Source of the DNA: Dyadobacter sp. LHD-138
GTDB lineage: Bacteria; Bacteroidota; Bacteroidia; Cytophagales; Spirosomataceae
Assembly: GCF_030929615.1 (NCBI RefSeq)
Contig: NZ_JAVFVU010000045.1
Span: forward strand, 1 to 55,340
DNA: 55,340 bases
Reading direction: 5' to 3'
This document shows positions 42,089-51,728 of this stretch, piece by piece. Each line of letters opens with the position of its first letter. Positions within the stretch are counted from its first letter, which is position 1. A program made the position numbers and the translations under genes. A model generated the notes under the pieces. The model saw only the letters and a program-made list of their open reading frames with translations, did no database searches and was not told the DNA's origin.

Positions 42089-44440
42089 ATGCATTGCTCA
42101 TTACTTCGAAAAGTATCCATCCTTGGAATTCTTCTTTTTTCAATAGTTTTGATCCCCTTAAAGATCTTAGCTCAGAACGTCGACCCCAATACAATATCCA
42201 GCGAACAAGCTGTTGAGTTTTATAAAAAAGCCAAGGCCAGCGGGCTTTCCGACATGGACATTGAGCAGGCTGCTTTGCAAAAAGGATATACCCTGGATCA
42301 GATCAGTGCCATGCGAAATCGTCTGCAACAGGCTCAGACCTCTTCTCCAACACAACCGAACAGAAGCACAACAGACGAAAGCAGACGAAAAATCGCAGAC
42401 TCTACCTATGTAAAAACCAAACCCGTATCCATACTTCCCAAAGGAGATTCGGTAAAGCAAATTTTCGGTTCTTCGTTTTTTGCCAATGCGGCGATGAGCT
42501 TTGAACCTAATCTAAGGATTGCAACCCCTAGAAACTACATACTTGGACCGGATGATGAGCTGGTTGTAGACATTTATGGAAATTCCGTAGACAATTTCAA
42601 ACTGAAAGTAAGCCCGGAAGGAACCGTAAAAATGCTAAACCTGGCACCCGTTCAGGTAAGTGGTCTGACGATTGAGCAGGCTTCGGAAAGAATTATAAAC
42701 AGACTGCGCACGGCTTATTCAACATTAAACAGACCAGGAGGCGGCACTTATTCCACAATCACCCTCGGAGATGTAAGAAGTATTCAGGTCATGATAACGG
42801 GTGAGGTTACACGTCCCGGTTCCTATACACTCTCTTCACTTGCCACTGCATTTAACGCATTATATCAGTCAGGAGGTCCTAATAGCAACGGTTCTTACCG
42901 AAATATTGAGATTATACGAAATGGTAAAATGATACGTACGGTAGATCTTTATGGCTTTCTTGTCGATGCAAACTTGAAAGACAATATCGCTTTGCAGGAT
43001 CAGGATATCATCCTCATCCGTCCGTACGAAAAACGTATTGAATTATCCGGAGAAATCAAACATCCGGGGCTTTTTGAGATTAAACAAGGCGAGACTTTTA
43101 AAGATGCGATCCGGTACGCAGGAGGCTATACGCCAAACGCTTATTCGGCATCCATTCAGTTCAGAAGGAATACCGGAAAAGAGTTGAAAGTAGGTTCCAT
43201 TCAGGAGTCAGAAATAAGCACGTTGATCCCTGAAAATGGAGACAACTATAAAATTGGAAAAATCCTGGACCGTATTGAAAACCGCGTGGTAATCGATGGC
43301 GGTGTGTACCGGGATGGAGAATACCCTATTGATGAACACACCAATACCGTTAAAAAATTAATCAAAAAAGCCGAAGGCCTTCGCGAAGACGCATTTTTGA
43401 ACCGGGCAGTGATTGAACGTTTAGATGAAACCCTGCGCCCGCAAATTATTGCTTTCGATCTTGGAAAATTAATGCGTGGAGAAATTGATGACATTCCGCT
43501 AAAGCGTGAAGATCGCCTGGTCCTTAAAACCATTGATGAGTTAAAAGAAGGTTATCTTATCACTGTCTCCGGATCTGTAATCAATCCAGGAACAATCGAC
43601 TACCACAACGGACTTACCGTAGCAGACGCTATTTTCAAATCTGGCGGGTATACAGAAGGCGGTATTCCTTACCGTATTGAAATATCTCGGAGAATCAAGA
43701 ACGATACAACCGGTATACCAAGCTCTCAAAATGTACGTATATTCTCTCTGGATGTTGATGAAAACCTAAAATTGAATGGAGAAGACCAGAAATTTAAACT
43801 GGCTCCTTTTGATATCATCTATGTTCGTAAATCGCCGAGGTACGAAGTGCAAAAGGCTGTGACAATACTCGGAGAGGTTATGTATCCCGGCACCTACACA
43901 ATCCTGACAAATTTCGAAAGGATCACCGATTTAATTCCCAAAGCAGGCGGCATGAAGGCAGAAGCTTACCTGAAAGGTACACGCTTTTATCGCAACAAGG
44001 AATTGGTTGCGGTGGACCTTAAAGCCATTCTTGAAAAGCCATCGCTCTCTTCCAATTTGTTACTTCAAAATGGAGATTCCCTGCGTATACCTACCAAATC
44101 TGAAACGGTTCGTATTACCGGGGGCGTACAGAATCCATCGACTGTGAATTTTGATCCTAACTTTTCATTTAGAGATTATATTTCGCAGGCTGGAGGATAT
44201 GGTGAAAATGCCTGGAAAAGTAGGATTTATGTTTCTTACCCGAACGGTAGGACTTTTAGGAGTAAGAAGTTTTTGGTCTTTACGTCGAGGCCCAAAATTG
44301 AACCTGGATCGGTAATTACTATTCCGGTGGAAGAAAAGAAGGCAGATAGGCAAACTTCTCCAGGAGAACGTATTGCAATCATTTCATTAATCACGACTGT
44401 TACTATTTCGCTTATCAGTATTCTAAACAATAACAAGTAG
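42089..44440 (+). CDS. Wza-like polysaccharide export protein with multiple SLBB domains
   Basis: The outer-membrane or periplasmic export channel component passes the finished polysaccharide out of the cell. The 783-residue protein has a signal peptide (SILGILLFSIVLIPLKILAQ, end about 29) and a helical region with a coiled tendency (30-100). The polysaccharide export (Poly_export) domain starts near residue 149 (YILGPDDELVVDIYGN). At least five SLBB-type beta-grasp repeats follow (MITGEVTRPGSYTL, ELSGEIKHPGLFEI, TVSGSVINPGTIDY, TILGEVMYPGTYTI, RITGGVQNPSTVNF). It is twice the length of E. coli Wza but normal for Bacteroidota. A hydrophobic segment near the C-terminus (IAIISLITTVTISLISIL) could be a membrane anchor. 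First gene of the cluster; the Wzz-like gene follows after 20 bp. Confidence 0.92.
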   Translation: MHCSLLRKVSILGILLFSIVLIPLKILAQNVDPNTISSEQAVEFYKKAKASGLSDMDIEQAALQKGYTLDQISAMRNRLQQAQTSSPTQPNRSTTDESRRKIADSTYVKTKPVSILPKGDSVKQIFGSSFFANAAMSFEPNLRIATPRNYILGPDDELVVDIYGNSVDNFKLKVSPEGTVKMLNLAPVQVSGLTIEQASERIINRLRTAYSTLNRPGGGTYSTITLGDVRSIQVMITGEVTRPGSYTLSSLATAFNALYQSGGPNSNGSYRNIEIIRNGKMIRTVDLYGFLVDANLKDNIALQDQDIILIRPYEKRIELSGEIKHPGLFEIKQGETFKDAIRYAGGYTPNAYSASIQFRRNTGKELKVGSIQESEISTLIPENGDNYKIGKILDRIENRVVIDGGVYRDGEYPIDEHTNTVKKLIKKAEGLREDAFLNRAVIERLDETLRPQIIAFDLGKLMRGEIDDIPLKREDRLVLKTIDELKEGYLITVSGSVINPGTIDYHNGLTVADAIFKSGGYTEGGIPYRIEISRRIKNDTTGIPSSQNVRIFSLDVDENLKLNGEDQKFKLAPFDIIYVRKSPRYEVQKAVTILGEVMYPGTYTILTNFERITDLIPKAGGMKAEAYLKGTRFYRNKELVAVDLKAILEKPSLSSNLLLQNGDSLRIPTKSETVRITGGVQNPSTVNFDPNFSFRDYISQAGGYGENAWKSRIYVSYPNGRTFRSKKFLVFTSRPKIEPGSVITIPVEEKKADRQTSPGERIAIISLITTVTISLISILNNNK

Positions 44441-44460
44441 TTATTCTATCTCAAAACATA

Positions 44461-45510
44461 ATGTTCCAGCCGCCAATTATATCTGATAAAAAAATACCCG
44501 AAGTGCATGAAATAAGCTTTTCTGAAATATTTAATTTTATAAAAAGATATAGCGTAAGAAGTTTACTTGTAGGTTTTATTTTTGGCTTGATAGGATATGG
44601 GATAAGCTATCTTCTACCAGTATCATTTAAAGCTTCTACTCTATTACTTCCTGAATCCGGGATACCTTCAAATAGCTTAGGATCACTTTCAGGATTGGCT
44701 CGTCTAAGCGGTTTAACAAAGAATGAAAGTGGTGGCGCATTACAGCCTGAATTGTACCCCGTGGTTCTACAAACAGTTCCATTCTCTTTATATCTTTTAA
44801 AACAATCGGTTACTGACGAAAACAATCGGGTCTACAAATCTTTTGAAGATTTTTTGCACCGTGATGATTCTAAAAATGATACCAAAAAGAAAAACAAAAA
44901 AATATTTCCTAAAATAAATAGTCAAATTTTGTCTATTGCAAGAGATAAAGAACTCGATTCCAAACGTGTATTGAGCCTTGTTACGACACTTTATGACATG
45001 AAAACGGGAATTATCTCTATAGAGGCTGAGACATCTGATCCCCTAGTTACTGCGCAAGTCGTAGAAGCATCACGTCAGTATCTAATTCAGTATGTTACAA
45101 ACTACCGTACGGAAAAAACGATTCGAGAAGTTCAGTTCCTAGGACAAAGGGCAATTGAAGCAAAAAAAAGGGAGCAAAATGCTGAATTTGCTCTTCAAAG
45201 TTACAGAGATAGAAATAGAAGCTCTTTTCTTAATGTAGCGCGAATAGAAGAGCAGAGATTACAATCAGATTATACCTTAGCACAATCTTTATATTCTGAC
45301 ATCGTCCGCCGTTGGGAAGAAGCAAAAATCAAGGTAAAGGAGCAACAACCAGTAATTAAAGTACTTGAACCATCAAAGGTTCCAACTATTAAAAGTAAAC
45401 CACGTCGTTTAATAATTGCACTAATCTTTTCAGTTACAGGCGTCCTGTTTTCTCTGACTTACCTTCTCTTTTTTAAGGAAAAGTCCTACCTGCTTTCACC
45501 AAGTAAATAA
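44461..45510 (+). CDS. Wzz-like polysaccharide chain-length regulator
   Basis: The inner-membrane co-polymerase has 349 residues, with an N-terminal transmembrane helix (about 37-55, LLVGFIFGLIGYGISYLL), a large periplasmic coiled-coil region (ETSDPLVTAQVVEASRQYLI; LGQRAIEAKKREQNAEFAL) and a C-terminal helix (RLIIALIFSVTGVLFSLTYL) after the Pro-rich PSKVPTIKSKPRR. It controls polymer length together with the Wzy-like protein. No cytoplasmic tyrosine-kinase domain is fused, so this is the Wzz type rather than the Wzc type. Base composition becomes markedly AT-rich from here on. Confidence 0.88.
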   Translation: MFQPPIISDKKIPEVHEISFSEIFNFIKRYSVRSLLVGFIFGLIGYGISYLLPVSFKASTLLLPESGIPSNSLGSLSGLARLSGLTKNESGGALQPELYPVVLQTVPFSLYLLKQSVTDENNRVYKSFEDFLHRDDSKNDTKKKNKKIFPKINSQILSIARDKELDSKRVLSLVTTLYDMKTGIISIEAETSDPLVTAQVVEASRQYLIQYVTNYRTEKTIREVQFLGQRAIEAKKREQNAEFALQSYRDRNRSSFLNVARIEEQRLQSDYTLAQSLYSDIVRRWEEAKIKVKEQQPVIKVLEPSKVPTIKSKPRRLIIALIFSVTGVLFSLTYLLFFKEKSYLLSPSK

Positions 45511-45604
45511 CAGTAACCCATGTCCGTCGATTTAATATGTGTAATATTATCATTTTATTAAGTCCCAACTACAAGGGGCAAACTACTTCGAACTCTTACA
45601 AGTT

Positions 45605-47092
45605 ATGATCAAAAATGGCATTTTTAATCTAATTGGGCAAAGTCTAAAACTTGGTTCAAACATATTAGTTATGCCCATATTAATACAATACCTCGGAGTT
45701 ACCTTATTTGGATTTTTAAGTTGGACTACAGCTATTTTGGCATCAGTTCAAATTGCAGAAGGGGGACTAAGTGCAGGCTTGCTTTTTTTCCTATCCGAAG
45801 AAGAATCTTCGGAAAAATTGGATCATACAAAAAAAAATGAAGTTCTGAGCTCTGGCATTTTCTTCTTAGTACTTTCTTCCATATTAGTTTTCTTAATTAT
45901 TTATCTTCTTTCTCCATTTTTCATTAGTACTCTTCACATTGGACCCGAAAGAAGCAATGAGGTAATGAGGGCGCTTTTGATAGGAGCCGGCCTCGTCTCC
46001 GTTCGCATTCTACAAAGTTTTTTTTGGGCGGTGCTACAATCCAAGCAGTTGTATAAAACTTACAATACGATAAGTACATTGCAGATAATTGCTACGAACA
46101 TTTCCTGGGCACTTCTAGCCTACCTGGGAGAAAAATCTTTACCTACTTATATAACCTGGGGATTTATTATATCTGTTGTATTTACAATAGTACTTATCCC
46201 TTTCGCTATAAAGGTAATACCTCTATTTAATTGGAGATTTAGTAAGAAAACCACTTCCAAAATGTTAAATTATAACTTAGGCGTATGGGGCAGCAATGTT
46301 GGTTCAATATTATTCTCCCAAGGAGATAAAATTATTGTTGGCCACACACTAGGAATAACCGCATTAACAACATATACAATTTTCACCAATGTCGTCAGCC
46401 AATTAAATCAATTTACAGCGCAGGCTGTAAATCCAATCATACCGTTAGTAAGATCTGGTCTGTCATCCAGTAATAATAAGGCAAACAATTTATCCATTTC
46501 AGTAAAAAACTTCTTTTTACTGAATATATATTTATCACTTGGAGGTGCCGGTTTGTTTATTGTTATGGCAGAGCCAATATTACAATTTTTCCTTAAGTCC
46601 AATTTTGAAAAGTCCTCCGCTTTTCAATTCCAAATACTTTCATTGATTTATGGGATTTATACTTTATCAGTAACGGGATATTATATTTCACTAAGCCTTG
46701 GGTATAGTCGAAGGGTAATGATCATATCAATTCTTAGTAGCTTTACTACATTAGTAAGCATGTATTTTTCATCTATTGCGTTTGGCATAATAGGAATCGT
46801 TTTAAGCAACGCATTCTTTTTTTCTATTTTGATTTTACTGGTTCAGGGCATGAAAAGAATTGGTTTACCACTTTGGAGTTGGGTAAGTATGATTGTGGTT
46901 CCTCTTTCAGTAGTCATATTCTTATCATTATTCGTTTCCTTGGTTGATCTAAATGTTTTCAATCAAATAGCCTTAAGCATCGTATTTACAATATTTATGA
47001 CTATCTCCTTTTTTAATAAATATCAAGGCACATTCGATGTAAAATCAAAATTATTAAGCAAACTATTTAATATGAAGAATCGATATGAATAA
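45605..47092 (+). CDS. Wzx-like lipid-linked oligosaccharide flippase
   Basis: The 495-residue integral membrane protein of the polysaccharide-transporter (MATE/MOP) superfamily has 12-14 predicted helices. The typical N-terminal segment KNGIFNLIGQSLKLGSNILV is followed by PILIQYLGVTLFGFLSW; GVWGSNVGSILFSQGDKIIVG lies in the middle. It should flip undecaprenyl-linked repeat units to the periplasmic face. It lies 94 bp after the Wzz gene and overlaps the next gene by 8 bases, implying translational coupling. Strongly AT-rich codon usage. Confidence 0.88.
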   Translation: MIKNGIFNLIGQSLKLGSNILVMPILIQYLGVTLFGFLSWTTAILASVQIAEGGLSAGLLFFLSEEESSEKLDHTKKNEVLSSGIFFLVLSSILVFLIIYLLSPFFISTLHIGPERSNEVMRALLIGAGLVSVRILQSFFWAVLQSKQLYKTYNTISTLQIIATNISWALLAYLGEKSLPTYITWGFIISVVFTIVLIPFAIKVIPLFNWRFSKKTTSKMLNYNLGVWGSNVGSILFSQGDKIIVGHTLGITALTTYTIFTNVVSQLNQFTAQAVNPIIPLVRSGLSSSNNKANNLSISVKNFFLLNIYLSLGGAGLFIVMAEPILQFFLKSNFEKSSAFQFQILSLIYGIYTLSVTGYYISLSLGYSRRVMIISILSSFTTLVSMYFSSIAFGIIGIVLSNAFFFSILILLVQGMKRIGLPLWSWVSMIVVPLSVVIFLSLFVSLVDLNVFNQIALSIVFTIFMTISFFNKYQGTFDVKSKLLSKLFNMKNRYE

Positions 47093-47804
47093 TTTTCTAA
47101 ATAGGTTTCAAAGGATCATCAATAAGAATTTAGGTTTAGAGATTAAAAAATTTCCAAATAAGTTTCAACGTTCACAAAAAGCTTTTTTGATGGACAACAG
47201 TATCAATGTTATACTTGATGTCGGAGCTAACGTTGGGCAGTTTGCCCAAAGTATGTTCGATATTGGTTATAACGGCAAGATGATTTCCTTTGAACCTATT
47301 CAAGCAATTTTTGATAAATTAGAAAAAAAAGCAAAAGGAAATACAAAATGGCAGACATGCCATTTTGCGCTCGGAGATTTTGACGGAACAGCCAATATTA
47401 ATATTTCAGCACTAGATGCAAGTAGCTCGCTACTTCCTTTTGTAGAGGATATGACTGAAGTACTTACAGACTTATACTATACGAAACAGGAATGCATAGA
47501 AGTGAAACAACTAGATTCCATATTCGAAGCTATTATACCGGATATGGATACCAAAATATTTTTAAAAATTGACACACAAGGTTTCGAAAAGGCTGTCTTG
47601 GATGGAGCAAAAGATCATTTGGAACGAATAAAAATGGTTCAAATCGAATTGTCACTACAGGAAATATATAAAGGAGAGCTTACGATGAATCAAATGATTA
47701 CCTATTTAGAATCAAAGGGCTTTAAATTGTGGTCGGTCGAACCCGGATTTTATAATCCCAAAACTTATCAGCTATTGCAGTTCGATGGAATTTTCATTCG
47801 TTAA
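47085..47804 (+). CDS. FkbM family methyltransferase
   Basis: The 239-residue SAM-dependent methyltransferase probably O-methylates a sugar of the repeat unit. The SAM-binding motif is VILDVGANVGQFAQSM (about 38-53), followed by SFEPI, HFALGDFDG and the family segments IFLKIDTQGFEKAVLDGA and MVQIELSLQEIYKGE. The start overlaps the flippase gene by 8 bases; the next ATG is well inside, so this start is favoured. The acceptor sugar is unknown. Confidence 0.9.
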   Translation: MNNFLNRFQRIINKNLGLEIKKFPNKFQRSQKAFLMDNSINVILDVGANVGQFAQSMFDIGYNGKMISFEPIQAIFDKLEKKAKGNTKWQTCHFALGDFDGTANINISALDASSSLLPFVEDMTEVLTDLYYTKQECIEVKQLDSIFEAIIPDMDTKIFLKIDTQGFEKAVLDGAKDHLERIKMVQIELSLQEIYKGELTMNQMITYLESKGFKLWSVEPGFYNPKTYQLLQFDGIFIR

Positions 47805-47930
47805 ACCGCAATAATTATACTTCTTATATTCAATAGTATTTCTCTGGGCTTCCTGGCATAATACGAGTCAAATTTAAAAGTTAAGGAATGCTCCTAGTCA
47901 CACAAATTTGTTAATAAATTATACCAGCCA

Positions 47931-48710
47931 ATGTCAAAGACAGCTCCGTTAATTTCTATTATTACTGCAACTTACAATGCAGGAGAAACACTATCGGTAA
48001 CAATTGAAAGCTTAAAAAAGCAAAGCTTTAAGGACTTTGAATATATAATCATTGATGGTGGATCTACGGATAATACTTCCGATATAATATTTAACAACTA
48101 TCCAGGACTAATTGATATCTATTTATCTGAACCTGATAACGGTATTTATGACGCCTGGAACAAAGGGCTAAAACTTGCAAATGGTGAATGGATCAGCTTC
48201 ATTGGAGCAGGTGATTCCTACCTACCCGATGCTCTTGAAAATTATGCAGCTAATATTAAAAATCAACTCCCACATATTGAATTTCTATCTTCAAGGGTTA
48301 ACGTGATTTCTTCTCAAGGTGAAAATCTTTTCGTTATTGGTAAATCCTGGGAATGGCCTGAATTCTTAAATAGAATGACGACTGCCCATGTCGGGGCATT
48401 ACACTCAAAAAGATTCTTTGAGAAATATGGCATATTCGATATTTCTTATAAAATCGCAGGCGACTATGAATTATTGATGCGTCCGAAGGAAAATTTAAAG
48501 GCAGCATTTATTCCCTTAAAAACAGCGAACATGTTGTACGGAGGCGTTAGCCAGTCATTTTCCATTTTAAAAGAGGATATGAGATTAAAAATAAACACAG
48601 CTGAGGTTCCAATAGCAATAGCAATACTGGAGTTCTTTGTTAGTTTTTTAAAAATGATCATTCGGAAAATATCTAACAGCTTACATATTTACCGCTCAGT
48701 TAAAAGCTAA
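47931..48710 (+). CDS. Glycosyltransferase family 2
   Basis: The 259-residue GT-A fold glycosyltransferase has the N-terminal nucleotide-binding pattern PLISIITATYNAGETLSVTI, then IIIDGGSTDNTSDI. The PDNGIYDAWNKGLKLANGEW segment is typical of GT2 enzymes resembling colanic-acid WcaA/WcaE-like proteins. The usual DxD appears as the degenerate GAGDS (FIGAGDSYLPDAL). It adds one sugar to the lipid-linked repeat; donor and linkage cannot be read from the sequence. A 126-bp gap without recognised signals precedes it. Confidence 0.88.
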   Translation: MSKTAPLISIITATYNAGETLSVTIESLKKQSFKDFEYIIIDGGSTDNTSDIIFNNYPGLIDIYLSEPDNGIYDAWNKGLKLANGEWISFIGAGDSYLPDALENYAANIKNQLPHIEFLSSRVNVISSQGENLFVIGKSWEWPEFLNRMTTAHVGALHSKRFFEKYGIFDISYKIAGDYELLMRPKENLKAAFIPLKTANMLYGGVSQSFSILKEDMRLKINTAEVPIAIAILEFFVSFLKMIIRKISNSLHIYRSVKS

Positions 48711-48731
48711 CTAATACAGAAACAATACATT

Positions 48732-50006
48732 ATGAGTAAATTCATAAACTTCTCTTTTATAGTAAGTATTTTTTTGCCCCTAAGTCAGATTAGTCTGGGA
48801 TTTGTTGACTTATATTATTATTACGTTTTAGTTATTGTATTGTTCCCAATTCTGCTTTTTAAATATAGAACTATTGATTTTGGATTATTCGCTGTCCTGC
48901 TATTTCTTTTTGTAACCGGTCTTATAAATGTGTCTCTTGGAAATAATGAGCTTTTTTCATTTTCTAAGATCTACCTTAGTATTACAATATTCTATTGCTT
49001 TTATTTCTACATTATTAAAAGTAAAGATTTCGATTTGGCTTACCTCTTCAGATTATATTTTAAAGCTTCCTTGGTAACAGCTTTCATAGGATTTGTACAA
49101 TTTTTCTCCTATTTGGTCCGATTTAAACCAGGATATAATTTGTCATGGCTTGGGCTTAGAGTAATTGCCCCCGGTGAACTGGGTGGCAATCTACTGTATC
49201 CAATTCACTCGATTACTTCCGAGCCAGCAGCTTTTTCATTACTTTTAGCGCCGGCAGTTTATATGTCTTTATTTAGCTTTACGAAGAAGGAATTGCCATT
49301 CCCGATCAGTAAGTCCCAGGCAATATTAATTATTTCTTCTTTTATACTTACACAGTCTTCGACAGGTTTTTTTGCACTATTTATAGCACTCATCCTAATT
49401 AACTTTCATCGGATAAATTTTTCCAGGGTCCTTATCGCCTCGGTTACATTATCCGCTGTTTTTATCACTTTGTATTCTGTTTCAATAAAATTCAAAGATC
49501 GCTTAGACTCATCCATTGGTTTGCTCACAGGCGAGATTATTGCAGATGCTATTGAGGGTGGAGACACCAATGGTTCATCGCTGATTTTATTTAATCATTT
49601 CATTATCGCTAAAAAGAATGCCTCAGACCACCCATTTGGTACGGGGCTAGGTTCTCATCATGTTGCATTTTACAAATATAATACATTGAAGGCATGGTTT
49701 ACTGGTTTTGGGCCGGACGCAACAGTCTTGAATATCAACGACGCCAACTCTTTGTTTAGTAGAATTCTATCTGAGACTGGTTATGTAGGTATTTTCCTGA
49801 CTATACTGTTTATTATGAAATATTTTATTCGTTCCGGTCCTCCCTATTTGGTAATGATAAATCACTCCTGTTTAGTGGCCATATTTACCGCCTTACTCCG
49901 TCAAGGACATTATTTTATATTAGGCCTGCCTTTTTTTATATTATGTTATTATTACTCGGCAGAATTTGTGAAACAAAATGGGAATGAAAAATATATAGAT
50001 CAATAA
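48732..50006 (+). CDS. Wzy-like O-antigen/EPS polymerase
   Basis: The 424-residue hydrophobic protein has about 10-12 transmembrane segments. A larger periplasmic loop (about 255-335) contains ADAIEGGDTNGSSLILFNHF, HPFGTGLGSH and NDANSLFSRILSETGYVG, the last resembling the conserved region of O-antigen ligase/Wzy proteins. In a Wzx/Wzy cluster this is the expected polymerase; an O-antigen ligase (WaaL) is the alternative. It overlaps the next start by one base (TAATG). Confidence 0.82.
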   Translation: MSKFINFSFIVSIFLPLSQISLGFVDLYYYYVLVIVLFPILLFKYRTIDFGLFAVLLFLFVTGLINVSLGNNELFSFSKIYLSITIFYCFYFYIIKSKDFDLAYLFRLYFKASLVTAFIGFVQFFSYLVRFKPGYNLSWLGLRVIAPGELGGNLLYPIHSITSEPAAFSLLLAPAVYMSLFSFTKKELPFPISKSQAILIISSFILTQSSTGFFALFIALILINFHRINFSRVLIASVTLSAVFITLYSVSIKFKDRLDSSIGLLTGEIIADAIEGGDTNGSSLILFNHFIIAKKNASDHPFGTGLGSHHVAFYKYNTLKAWFTGFGPDATVLNINDANSLFSRILSETGYVGIFLTILFIMKYFIRSGPPYLVMINHSCLVAIFTALLRQGHYFILGLPFFILCYYYSAEFVKQNGNEKYIDQ

Positions 50007-50620
50007 TGAAAACCAATTTAAAAAATATACTGTCGGAAAATACATTTTTCGGAATTTTACGATTAGTTAGCAATGTATTATTGACAAAGATTTATTTTTC
50101 TAATGCACGATTAATTCGCTTTCCAATATACATTAAAGGAAAAAAAAGAGTAAAAATCGGTGAAAATTTCACCTGCGGAATAGGCTTGAGACTGGATTGT
50201 CTCAAAACTGATACCAATATTGAACCTCAACTAATAATTGGTAGCGGCGTAGAAATTAATGACTACGTTCACATTGGATGCACAAATCATGTTTTAATCG
50301 GAAACAATGTACTAATTGCCAGCAAAGTTTTTATAACAGATCATAATCATGGCATATACTCGGGTGAGTCTATTCAGGATTCACCTCTCTCTTTGCCTAA
50401 ATCAAGAATAATCGCAGGAAGTCCTGTCCATATTGAAGAAAATGTATGGATAGGTGAAATGGTGACTATTTTACCGGGAGTTCGTATTGGAAAGGGAAGT
50501 ATTATCGGAGCTAACTCAGTTGTAAGTAAAAATATCCCTCCATATTCCATTGCGGTGGGAATTCCTGCCAAAGTAATAAAATATTTTAATTTTGAATCTG
50601 AGAAATGGATAAGCCTGTAA
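50006..50620 (+). CDS. Left-handed beta-helix (hexapeptide) acyltransferase
   Basis: The 204-residue acetyl- or acyltransferase is of the WcaF/maltose-acetyltransferase type and probably decorates a sugar of the polymer. The hexapeptide coils are clear (VEINDYVHIGCTNHVLIGNN, VLIASKVFITDHNHGI, VHIEENVWIGEMVTILPGVR, IGKGSIIGANSVVSKNIPP) with the catalytic His in DHNHG and the end YSIAVGIPAKVIKYF. The first 40 residues form a non-repeat helical lead. Its end overlaps the following glycosyltransferase start by 16 bases. Confidence 0.9.
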   Translation: MKTNLKNILSENTFFGILRLVSNVLLTKIYFSNARLIRFPIYIKGKKRVKIGENFTCGIGLRLDCLKTDTNIEPQLIIGSGVEINDYVHIGCTNHVLIGNNVLIASKVFITDHNHGIYSGESIQDSPLSLPKSRIIAGSPVHIEENVWIGEMVTILPGVRIGKGSIIGANSVVSKNIPPYSIAVGIPAKVIKYFNFESEKWISL

Positions 50621-51723
50621 TAATAGTCTCAGCAATAAATATATTTGAAGGGGGAGCACTTACCGTTCTTAAAGAGTGTTTAAATGCTTTAAATAATAAT
50701 TTCTCCAACGAATACCACATAGAAGTCTTTGTTTATCAAAAGAGTCTCTTTAATAATGATCATTTTAACAATATTAAATTTAATGAACTCCCCAAATCCA
50801 GAAAAAGTTGGTTTTATAGATTGTTTTACGAATACTTTTTTTTCAATCGGGTTTCGAAAGAAATAAAACCGATTCTATGGTTATCGCTACATGATACAAC
50901 ACCCATTCTTCAGACAGGGATAAAGCAATGTGTTTATTGTCACAATCCATCTATATTTTACAATTCAAGTTTGTCTGATTTCTTTTACGATAAAACTCAC
51001 GTTTTATTTTCCTTGTTCTATAAATTCCTATATCAGATCAACATATCTAAGAATGATTTCGTGATTGTGCAACAGGATTGGATTAGGACAAAGTTTAGTA
51101 ACTTATTCAAAATTCCGTTATCTAAGATCTTAGTTGCTTATCCCGATAGTGGAGAAGTTAGTCCAGCTAACTGTGAAGTTTTTTGTCCAGTCAAGGCAAC
51201 TTTCATTTATCCAGCATTTCCGAGGATTTTTAAGAATTATGAAATTATCATTAATGCTGCCCAAATTTTAATAGATCAGGGAATTACCGATTTTGAAATT
51301 AAATTCACGCTATCTGGAGTTGAAAACAGTTACGCAAAAAAAATCGCTAAACTCTCCAAATCAATTCCCCAAATAATTTTCGTGGGCCTAATGCAAAGAA
51401 CAATGTTACTTAGAGAGTATACAAATACAACTGCTTTGATCTTCCCATCAAAACTTGAAACATGGGGACTCCCTATTTCTGAATTTAAAACTTTAAATAA
51501 AACGATTTTATTAGCTGATCTGGAATATGCACATGAAACACTCGGTACTTATGATAAAGCATGTTTTTTTAATTCTGAAGATGCCAAAGACCTTGCCACA
51601 AAAATGGCATCCCTAATCTTAAATGGACCTCATACGGTTTGGCAAAATACAACGCAACAGGCCCCTGAATATCCGTTTACGACTTCTTGGAAAGAAATGT
51701 TACATCTAGTTCTATCACATTAA
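50605..51723 (+). CDS. Glycosyltransferase family 1/4 (GT-B fold)
   Basis: The 372-residue GT-B glycosyltransferase has an N-terminal region with INIFEGGALTVLKECL, a donor/acceptor loop with YCHNPSIFYN, and the C-terminal GT4-type core (ATFIYPAFPRIFKNYEIII; IFVGLMQRTMLLREYTNTTA). The retaining-type EX7E site appears as LIFPSKLETWGLPISEFKTL. The start ATG overlaps the acyltransferase gene and gives the expected N-terminal beta strand (KPVIIVSAIN), so it is probably right. The sugar is not predictable. Confidence 0.87.
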   Translation: MDKPVIIVSAINIFEGGALTVLKECLNALNNNFSNEYHIEVFVYQKSLFNNDHFNNIKFNELPKSRKSWFYRLFYEYFFFNRVSKEIKPILWLSLHDTTPILQTGIKQCVYCHNPSIFYNSSLSDFFYDKTHVLFSLFYKFLYQINISKNDFVIVQQDWIRTKFSNLFKIPLSKILVAYPDSGEVSPANCEVFCPVKATFIYPAFPRIFKNYEIIINAAQILIDQGITDFEIKFTLSGVENSYAKKIAKLSKSIPQIIFVGLMQRTMLLREYTNTTALIFPSKLETWGLPISEFKTLNKTILLADLEYAHETLGTYDKACFFNSEDAKDLATKMASLILNGPHTVWQNTTQQAPEYPFTTSWKEMLHLVLSH

Positions 51724-51728
51724 TTAAA